64,000 nucleotides of DNA from Lophium mytilinum (lineage: Eukaryota > Ascomycota > Dothideomycetes > Mytilinidiales > Mytilinidiaceae), in the NCBI GenBank assembly GCA_010093605.1, contig MU004194.1, positions 853,793-917,792 of the forward strand, read 5' to 3'. The notes below the pieces were generated by a model that saw nothing but the letters and a program-made list of their open reading frames with translations, ran no database searches and was not told the DNA's origin. Shown piece by piece: positions 55,670-64,000 of the stretch (position 1 is the first letter of the stretch; each line of letters opens with the position of its first letter). A program made the position numbers and the translations under genes.

Positions 55670-58574
55670 ATGTTCGGGCCATGGATGGCGTTATGGGCGT
55701 GGCTCAAGGGGGTCTTCCCCAACCGAAAGTCCTTTCGGAAACCCCATTTTAACTTTATCACAATTCATTGTAGGTGATTCGAAGCCATAGCCCCATATGA
55801 GTAGCTCTAGATGCTAATTGTGCGTGCTCGTAGACACATACTTGATCTCCCTGTCGCTCATTGGCTCTGTTATGATCTATCCCGCAGGCGGAATGGCTTA
55901 TGTGGACGCCCTCCTCTTCGCAAGTGGCGCATGCACTCAGAGCGGGTTGAACCCGTACGTAGCCCTCTTCAGCCCTCTTCTTCAGAGATCCTGTATTGCG
56001 TTGCTAAAGTAGCTTCTAGGATCGACATAAACACAATTACTACATATCAACAGGTATGAGCTCCAATCTATAGCCCCGTTCAACTGCGCCCATAAGTCTA
56101 CATACTGACCTGTTCACAGGTAGTCATCTTCTTCCTAGCCTGCATCTGCAACCCAATATTCATCAACACATTTGTCGTCTTCGTCCGCCTCTATTGGTTC
56201 GAGAAGAGGTTCCAACACGTAGTACACGAGGCCATGAACTTCCGACACACTCGGACAAAATCGCGGTCCAAAAGCCAGGCAAAGGGGGAACACGATGTTG
56301 GTAGGGAAGAAGCTGGAGTTGGAACCCGTGAAATTAGGGTTCTTCGAGCTTCAGACGGACAAGCTCAAGGCAAAAAGATAGACGAGCAGGTTGATGGATA
56401 TCGAAAAGTCTTTGACGACGACGACGAGAAAGGAGAGTCTTCTAATGGAGGATCGTCTAGCAGCGGGCAAGACAATCTAGTGGGATCGGCGGATGAAATT
56501 CCACATCCCAAACCGGAGAATGCTTCTACGCCCGAAGTCGCCTCTCCTTCACCGTTCCACCGCGACATAGTCTTCGCGGACGAGCTCAATCCGAGGGAAA
56601 GACCAAGTCATTTCAGATCTCTTTCCGGCTTGGAGCGGATACCGGAGCAGCGGAGTAAGGAGCAAAACATTGCGTTTGTGGAGAACCAACGGAATCCGAG
56701 AGACAAAGGGACACTTCGAATTCCCGGGCCTCGAGATTTCGACCGAGGAGACCTTCCGCAACACCTCAACGATGAAGAAGCTGCCCTCAACAAACAAATT
56801 TCGAACGATCAGCCCCACGGCATGACGCGGTCTAGATCAATTCCACCGGAGGAGTTGAATGCTGATGACCACCCGGTCAAGCATAACATCACTATCAACG
56901 AGCCAGATCACCCACGCCGGCCTGGCACTGGCATATCTTCGTTAAACTTCAACAAGCGTAGCGCAACCACTGGTGAAGAGAGCACAGTTATGACTCTCCG
57001 CCAACGAGCTCGCTCGAGAACATTCGGCAGCTTCATGTCGAAAACTGAGGAAGAAAGAGATCCAATGCCGTATTTGAGTTGGACCCCAACTCTTGGCCGA
57101 AACTCTGCTTTCGTGGACCTGACTGAGGAACAAAGAGAGGAGTTGGGTGGCATTGAGTACCGCGCGCTCAAACTCCTGGCTCTCATTCTCGTTGGTGAGT
57201 GCCATGCATTTCCTGGTTTTCTCGCCAAGCTAACATTCACAGTCTACTATGTTGGGTTTCATCTTCTGGGAATGGTCTGTCTCTTGCCATGGGTAGTGCG
57301 GGAGAAGTATTACTCCGACCTTATCAATGCCGATGGACAAAACCCTATCTGGTGGGGCTTCTTTACTCCTGCATCGATGTTTAACGACCTTGGCTTCACC
57401 CTCACTCCAGATTCCATGATATCATTCGGCAAAGCAGTTTTTCCCATGCTACTTGGAACTTTCTTGATCGTAATTGGCAACACCGGATTTCCTTGCATGC
57501 TTCGCTTCGTCATCTGGGTCGTTCAGAAGTGTGTCCCCATGGGTAGTGCGGTATGGGAGGAATTGAGGTTTCTTCTGGACCATCCCAGGCGATGCTTCAC
57601 CCTCCTGTTCCCCAGCAAGGCGAATTGGTGGCTGTTCTGGATCCTGGTACTGCTGAATGTTATCGACTTGGTCTTCTTCATCATTCTCGATGTAAGTTCT
57701 TTCGAACCCGCCGACTCTTACATGGGCATCACTAACCTACTAACAGCTCAATGATCCTACCGTAACTTCGCTCCCAGGGGGCTTTCGGTTCCTTGATGGC
57801 CTGTTCCAAGCTGCCTCTACACGTACTGCCGGATTTTCTGTCGTGAATCTTGCTGATCTGCACCCGGCCATCCAAGTCTCGTACCTCATCATGATGTACA
57901 TCTCCGTCTTTCCTATCGCCATCAGTATGCGTCAAACAAACGTCTACGAAGAGAAATCCCTTGGCGTCTGGTCCCAAGCCGACGAAGAAGACGACCAGCC
58001 CAACAGCTACCTCAGCGCCCATCTCCGCCGTCAACTCTCTTTCGATCTCTGGTTCGTCTTCCTCGGCTTCTTTCTCATCGCCATTATTGAAGGCGGTCGT
58101 CTCGAAAACACAAACGACTATGCTTTCACCCTCTTCTCCGTCCTCTTCGAGATCGTCTCTGCCTACGGCACCGTCGGTCTCTCCCTTGGTTACCCGGGCG
58201 TCAACACCTCCTTCTGCGCCCAGTTCCGAGCCCTCTCCAAACTTATCATCATCGCCATGCAGATCCGTGGCCGGCATCGTGGTCTACCCTACGCCCTTGA
58301 CCGCGCTATCCTACTACCCAGCGAGAGTCTGCACAAGAAGGAGGACCAGGACGCGATGAAGCGCGCGCGCAGAGGCAGCTATGCTAGCGAGGCGCCGGAT
58401 CGCGAGGGCCTCTATACTAACGGCCCTACGCCGACCGCGAGGAGAGGCAGCACATTCTCAGCGCACGACGGGGCCAGTGTGAGCGGAGGCCGAGAGAAGC
58501 CGCATGGGCTTAGTCGGCTGCTGAGCCAGGCGCTGAGTGCCAGCCCGACGATTCAGAGGGAGAAGCATGCTTGA
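55670..58574 (+). CDS. trk1: Trk1-type potassium transporter
   Basis: High-affinity K+ uptake system of the plasma membrane. Exons 55670-55769, 55834-55954, 56020-56053, 56120-57194, 57243-57691 and 57747-58574 give 868 residues. The fold has four pore loops: ACTQSGLNP (after SVMIYPAGGMAYVDALLFAS), ASMFNDLGFTLTPDSM, AASTRTAGFSVVN and VSAYGTVGLSLG, each with the filter Gly. Between the first and second membrane modules lies the large charged cytosolic loop (about 300 residues, 56230-57130) found in fungal Trk1. The C-terminal tail is basic and Ser-rich (RARRGSYASEAP). Exon 3 is only 34 nt; its use restores LNPIDINTITTYQQVV. Confidence 0.95.
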
Positions 58575-58871
58575 TTGCCCATTATCAGGCTTCATTTTTT
58601 TCTAATTCCGTTTTGACGCGTCCTAGCGCGTTTGAGAAGTGTTCTTTCTGTTTGATTGGAGTGGGATGGGTCGGGGTTACTTCTGGCGTTTTTCTTATAC
58701 ATCTAAAACGGCGGGTTGGTATGCTGTGTTTTTGATACCTTGTCGACCCACGGTTGTGTTGGTCTGTCTCTTTTTCTGGGAATTGTATATATGGTTTGGG
58801 ATGGATGGCTTGGTATATATATGTTGGATTTATGGAATAGAGGTGGTTGTAAAGAGCGTATGTGAAACAAA

Positions 58872-58879
58872 TCACGTGA
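58872..58879. promoter_or_regulatory. TCACGTGA palindrome
   Basis: Core of the 10-bp palindrome ATCACGTGAT, downstream of trk1. No nearby start codon of a supported gene. Confidence 0.3.
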
Positions 58880-59696
58880 TTATGGTAGAGGACGTTGCTC
58901 TGGATTAGTCAGCCGATGATCCTTCGATGTGGTGGGTATAAAAGAGTTGGCGTCGTCTCTTCTTTGCTTCAAAGGGGAGGAAGACAGGTCTCAGGCCTCT
59001 TGATTGGACTACACTAAAAGCACCAATACTGTATCTACCTCATGGTGTGGTTTGGACCGGGTATAAACAGCAGCCATATTGGCAGACTATGGACCCTGTG
59101 CTGGAGGAATCAAATCCCTCCTCGCGTCGAACTGATGGGAGTGAGCGGTGTTCCGTCCTCTATGCCATGATGACGATAAGCAGCAGGAGGGAGGTGCCGA
59201 ACGAGCTCAAGAAGCGTTGCACATACAGAAGATCAGCACCAGATTTCGGTGCGGAAGCCGCTGGAATGAACAAACAAGGATACAACGTTTGCGTGTAAGG
59301 ACCTCCTTACACTAATGTTATGTGGCGCACTCAAGGATTCGCTGTATCTCATCTCCTAGTCCAGATGATGTGATATGTCTGGGTGAAGAGAAGATTGTAC
59401 TCATCATCAAACACCAACGACAAGAGCCCTCCCCAGATCCACGACACCTCCATAGTACGCCAGCGTGGCTCATTTTGCTGCAGCGACTGCAACCCTCCAA
59501 ACTCCGCCGCCAGGAGAACCATTGGTTCGGATAGGTGTGGATTTTGACAGTCCGCTCCATGGACAGGGTTCCCGGCACCCTTTGAACACTTCAACCCACC
59601 CAACAGTCAGAACCTCCACATTGGATATCGGAAGACTTTGCGAGACGAGCTTTTATACCTCATCGAGAGTATTTCCCTCGATTATTAAGCGTTCGA

Positions 59697-59704
59697 TCAC
59701 GTGA
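59697..59704. promoter_or_regulatory. TCACGTGA palindrome
   Basis: Second octamer in the trk1-los1 interval, about 80 bp upstream of an unassigned ATG at 59778. Confidence 0.3.
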
Positions 59705-59981
59705 GTGCGAGTGGGACTTTCGTAAACAGATATGAGATATCCCAGCAGCAAGCCAGATATTCTTCGCTATCGTAGCTATGCCCTCTTTAATCAACCCACC
59801 AGCAAGCCTCTCAAAGGTCCCAAAAATGCATTCCTCAAAATTGCCGCCCAGCACCAACGCAATCATCGGTATCATGAATCATATCCATGCATCCCATGCC
59901 GTCCAAGAACGAAACCCAATCTCGTCCGCAGCTTTGATGACCAAAAGAGAAAGCAAACCTTCAAGTTGCCAGAAACTCATG

Positions 59982-62900
59982 CTATGCGCCCCTTCCAACG
60001 AAGCCCACAAAAAAGTTCCGCCACCCCTTCATCGGATCGCCTTTTTGCCCTTTAGCGGCTGGATTGCTTGGTGCGCTGGCTAATTGTGTCACGTAGACCT
60101 CGGCTTCCTGCGCTCCGACGCCCATCCCACCGAGCTCTTCGCGGAGACGGTCAAGATAGTTGACGCCGACCTTCTTGTAGATCTCGACTTGCAGCCCGGC
60201 GACTTCGAGAAGGACCTGGCGAGCCTGTGGGTCCTTGGCGCTGAAGCCTGAGCTTGCAGGTATACTCCATGCGAGGGGTGAGAAGCGGGAGACGGCAAAG
60301 GTGTCAAAGCCGGGGAGCGGCGAAGCAGTTGAGATGGGCGAGGTAGGGTCAGTGGTCGCGGCGGCAGGGTTGCCAGCTTCGGGGATCTTGTCCGGTCCGC
60401 CCCAAACGGCTGTCATACGGATGAGGACGGAGATGGACAGACGGCCATTGGGGTAGTCGCTTGTGTCGCGCGCAAAGTGCTCGAGTGTTCCGATGATGGT
60501 GTCGAAGGTTGCTTGATTAGCTAGATATCATGGGTTAGAAAGGTTAAAGGCACGAATAGGAATCTCGATCCTGCTTACTGTTGCTGACTAGGACGGATCC
60601 GAGGTCTTGGTTCAAGAGGATGAGAAGGAAGTTGAGGTATTCGCGGCGCAGCTCTCCGAGCTGAATAACGTCATCAGTGCCTGCCGTCGGCTCGGCCAGG
60701 CTTGCGAAGATGCGTTGAAGGAGTGGTGTAAGTAGGGTATCTAGAATTCCAAAGATCTCAGATTTGAAGGTGAAAGTGACTTGGCCAAGGACCCGCAAGA
60801 ATGAAGACATTTCGTCTTTGGTGGAGCTGAGGGATAACAGCCCGTCGATCCACCGAGGTAGCTGCTGAAGCAGGCGGGAGCCCAAAACGGCGATCATCCG
60901 AGAGAAAGCAGATCGGGCGGCCGTCCTAATATCCATCGAAGAGTTCAGAGATTCCAATGCCACAAGAATAGCTTCTGATGCTTTAACAAACTCGTCAGAG
61001 AACTCCACTGGCGGAAGAGCCCCTGGGGAGGCGGAGACCCATTCTGAGAATCCTTTTGACAGAGTGCCTAGAGCCATGATGATATGGTGAATTTGAAGCA
61101 CAGCTCTTTCGTCGCCATTCTTTGCTGGTCCTAGAGTCTGTTCCATATCTGCGAACAAAGGGCCCATGACCGATCGAGCGTAAATAATTTTATTCTCAGC
61201 AGGTACAGAACCGGTGGAAGCAATAACCCCAATGGCTTCGAAAAGGTAGAGCTGAGCTGTGAAAACCGCGTCAGCCGACTGATCATCCTCATCCGATGAC
61301 ATATCGTCATCACCGGAATCATCTGGGAGCTCAGCCTTGATGGTGAGCAGGTCACCGATGGCTTGAATGATGGTCTGAGATACGCCACCGATTTGGGATC
61401 GAAGAGGTCGTACAAATCGGAGGAAGAGATACCAGGATCGCGTCCGAACCTTGATGTGGTCGTGGTGGGTTAGGCGGACAAAGTTCTCCAGAGCTCGCGG
61501 GACGGAAGCCGAGTTTTGCTCGAAGAATTGGTAATAGCGGACGCAGATCTCCATGTACTGGAGCTGGATTGAGGGATGTGGATATGTAGCGATTTCTAAA
61601 ACTCGTCAGGTCATGCTCAAATATTTGGGAGATCAGGGGAACCATACCAGAATCGACCATGCTCGACATCATCTCTATCAGTCTATTAGATGCAACACTA
61701 GAAGGTTCTCGCTTCTGATAGAGACCCTGATTTTTGACGGCGAGTTCACCGAAAAGGAACATTTCGTGCAATGCAAGGTCAAGATCTCGCCAATTCAGCG
61801 AGGGATCGTTGGAGCCGAGTTTACTGAAAGTGTTTGCCACTACGCGGCTTAAAGTGTCAATATACAGTGGCTCTTCTGTTGCGGCAACCGTCTGCTGCAG
61901 GACGTGGAGTCGCTTGCGGAGCTCCTGAAATTCTGCTTCGTCAGTCTGCTCATCCTCCTCCCCCCAGGAGGCAGTCTCGTCGTATTTCATTTTGGATATA
62001 ATGGCATCCAGAATTGGGCCAATCATAGCATAATACTGAGAGGGTAGCTCTCCCTTAGCTTTCTTCAGCTTCCGGAAGAAAGTAAGAAGGTCGGTCAAGG
62101 ACGGAATGACCGTTGAGCAAATCTCGTCGTATTCGTCAGAGAAGAACCGGAGCAGATGGGGGATAAAGAGCTGACACAGCTCATCCGCGAGCTGTCTTGT
62201 TCGGTCGTCTACTGAGTCGTTGTCCAGCACTTTTACGATGTCGAAGACGGTCATGTTGACAAGCTTTGCCACTGTCTCTGCGAGGTCAGTGTCGTAAGTT
62301 GAGGTAGTTCTGAGCTCGGAGAGCGCCGGACTACTGATTAACTGCCCAACCACGTTCCCGAGATTGAGGAATAGTATCAGCTCGATCTTGTCGGCAGGTT
62401 TCATCTTCTTGCCCACAATCTCGGTGAAGGTGTCGATTGCTGCGTCTCGGACCTTTCCCTCGGGACTCTCAGGAGAAGATATCCCCTGTTGCCCCGCCAT
62501 TTCGAGGAAATTGGTGATCATGGCCTCGTTGACGATGAGAGAGATTTCAGTCCAGCTAACCCACCGGCTGACGGTTCTCAGGCACATCTCGACGATCATC
62601 AGGTCAATCTGTCTCCACTTTGCAAGAATCTCCTGCCACGAGACGGCAATTTTCTGGGCGTCCCTTGCCCGGACTAGATCCTTGAGGTCGGTATTGCGTC
62701 TCTGCTCCTCCGAGGATCTCGAGACAAGAACATCCGCGATCTCATCATTGACTTGGCTGAGCATCCGCATGTATAGTATGGTTCCAGCAACATTGACACT
62801 GCCAATAGCCGTCGAGTCCCCAGCGAGTGCCCGGAAATCGTCGAAGAAGGTATGCCAGCTAGACGGATACAATGAAGCGAAGAGGTATGTCATGGTCTGC

Positions 62901-63331
62901 GTGAGCTTGTTTTGGATGTGTGCCGTGTCGACGGTGTCCTGTCGAGAGCCAGGAGTGTACATTTGTCGAATGTAGCCCATGAGGTTGTCCTTGATATAGC
63001 CCAGACTCTCGGCGTCCAGCCGGTGCTCCTGGACGGCATTGTTGACCACCTCCAGGGAGAAGTGACGCACTACTTCAAGAGGCCGAGGGTCGCGGGTGAA
63101 CAGGACTAAGCAGACCTGCCAGGCGGTGGGGTCGGCCCGCAGCTGGTTGAGGAATTCGAGGGCTTGGGCGCGGAGGTTTTGGATGTTTGGGTCGGGAGAG
63201 GGGTTCCAGGCGATCTCGATGGCATTTTCGACCTGCTGTAAAAGCAGTCAAGTCAGCGGATTGACGTTACAGGTGAGGGGGATTCGGAGGGGTGACACGA
63301 GAGGTGTCTGAGAGCATACCTGGGCGTCCAT
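59982..63331 (-). CDS. los1: Exportin-T, tRNA nuclear export receptor Los1
   Basis: Importin-beta family receptor that carries tRNA out of the nucleus with Ran-GTP. Exons 63331-63320, 63235-61648, 61595-60579 and 60520-59982 give 1051 residues of HEAT-repeat helices. The first exon is just MDAQ. The N-terminal Ran-binding region reads [34 protein letters not shown]; further family blocks are [16 protein letters not shown]-like ([17 protein letters not shown]), [11 protein letters not shown] and [20 protein letters not shown], the latter continuing across the last intron into [16 protein letters not shown]. The C-terminus [16 protein letters not shown] is family-typical. All introns are GT-AG, 50-84 nt. 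Confidence 0.93.
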
Positions 63332-63779
63332 GGTACACGACCACGACGAGGACGAAGTTTGCGGAGAGGTCGCTTAGGGAGCTGCGGTACCGTCCCCACG
63401 AAGGACACGCAGACGGGAGGTGGGTTGGTGGTGGTGGTGGAGGCTGGGGTATTTTATTTGCTACCGGGTCATTGGACGGAGGTCCAGCATCGTAATTCTA
63501 GCGGAGTAGATCGAGCAGGCGACAATTCACCTGCACGAGGCGCTGTCAGTCAGGTGTGCCAGCGGTTCACGTGTCGGATTTAGTTGAACACACGGTTTCC
63601 GAGGGCTGCGTTTGGATGGAGTGCGTTCTTTGTCGTCGAGTCTGGCGGTCAGGGTGTGGTGCAAGTGGGATGTCGAACCGGACCCTCTCGCGTGTCTTAA
63701 AAGCTTCTCTGGTGGCTTTTGCCCGACATCGTCACCCCGTGCTGCCTTGTAATAGGTATGCCTCCTCTCTCGCGATATG
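63332..63779. other. los1 promoter region
   Basis: GC-balanced upstream sequence of los1 with a GT-rich run (about 63421-63445). No further gene recognised. Confidence 0.5.
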
Positions 63780-64000
63780 GAAGTCTAGTAGCAGACACCT
63801 TAAGTTCCCACCTATAAAGAAGCTATAAAAGGACATGTTTCACGGTCTATCAAGAGTATATAATTTTCAACCCTCTTTTATACTGCTACTTAAGACTCCT
63901 AAGTACAACTTTAGGGATCAATCTAACTCATATAATATAAATGCTGAGACTGTAAAGCAGAGTACCGCTATAGATTAGGATACTTACCTTTAGTTTGCCT
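63780..64000. repeat. AT/TA-rich edge, possible RIP-mutated element
   Basis: Composition shifts from about 63780 to the end: many TA steps (CTATAAAAGG, TATAATATAAAT, CTATAGATTAGG) and few CG or CA steps, unlike the rest of the window. This is the pattern left by repeat-induced point mutation in ascomycete transposons; only the edge is inside the window, so no element can be named. Confidence 0.4.

Larger units (their letters stand above)
58575..59981. other. Convergent interval, 1.4 kb, with two TCACGTGA sites
   Basis: Lies between the ends of trk1 and los1. It holds TCACGTGA at 58872-58879 and 59697-59704. Plus-strand frames 59047-59298 and 59778-60083 begin with ATG but show no known motif; the second overlaps the los1 end. 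A small unrecognised gene after the second site cannot be excluded. Confidence 0.5.

Noticed and set aside
1-64000. Secondary-metabolite cluster linking CoA ligase, MFS pump and methyltransferase
   Set aside because: They are tens of kb apart, separated by housekeeping genes, and no backbone synthase is present.

Overview
The window is nuclear DNA of a filamentous ascomycete fungus (Pezizomycotina; class not decided from sequence alone). The reasons are genes on both strands interrupted by short GT-AG introns (mostly 45-75 nt), polycistron-free layout, and a typical fungal gene set: Egt1 as one fused protein, Cho2, Trk1, Los1, glycogen synthase, a family-28 rhamnogalacturonase and a 14-TM type MFS pump. 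Twenty protein genes are supported; none forms an obvious biosynthetic cluster. No rRNA, tRNA, CRISPR or intact transposon was seen. Exon models were derived by reading frame, splice signals and family alignment.

Left part (1-18.3 kb): 3' part of a large multi-pass membrane protein; a 14-exon SAR1-type COPII GTPase (3707-5344); a 4.1-kb non-coding interval; an acidic, SP-repeat protein (9450-11738); secreted rhamnogalacturonan hydrolase (13375-14869); a short RWDD2-type C-terminal-domain protein; and a peroxisome-tagged 4-coumarate/acyl-CoA ligase-like enzyme (16519-18297).

Middle (18.6-35.4 kb): a 950-residue disordered protein on the minus strand with AP-1-ear-like motifs and 44-residue repeats; a METTL25/RRNAD1-like methyltransferase; divergent from it the Tlg1/syntaxin-6 SNARE; a four-TM protein with a long serine-rich tail; a PHD-finger protein with a polyproline tract; and the ergothioneine synthase Egt1.

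Right part (37.9-64 kb): an unknown 298-residue protein, Cho2 (phosphatidylethanolamine methylation), a peroxisomal Lon protease ending in SRL, a TRI12-type MFS transporter, glycogen synthase (with a GC-AG intron), the Trk1 potassium transporter, and the tRNA exportin Los1. The last ~220 bases turn AT/TA-rich, suggesting the edge of a repeat-induced-mutated element.

Functional themes: membrane traffic (Sar1, Tlg1, the AP-1-like accessory candidate), peroxisome (CoA ligase ending ARL, Lon ending SRL), lipid and storage metabolism (Cho2, glycogen synthase). The most unusual reading is the SAR1 gene: all G-motifs are intact and the length is canonical, yet the nearly invariant switch-I threonine is replaced by asparagine in the only splice model that keeps the family length, and the gene has 13 introns including an 11-nt exon. 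No convincing new multi-gene system was found; the best leads are single-gene oddities.
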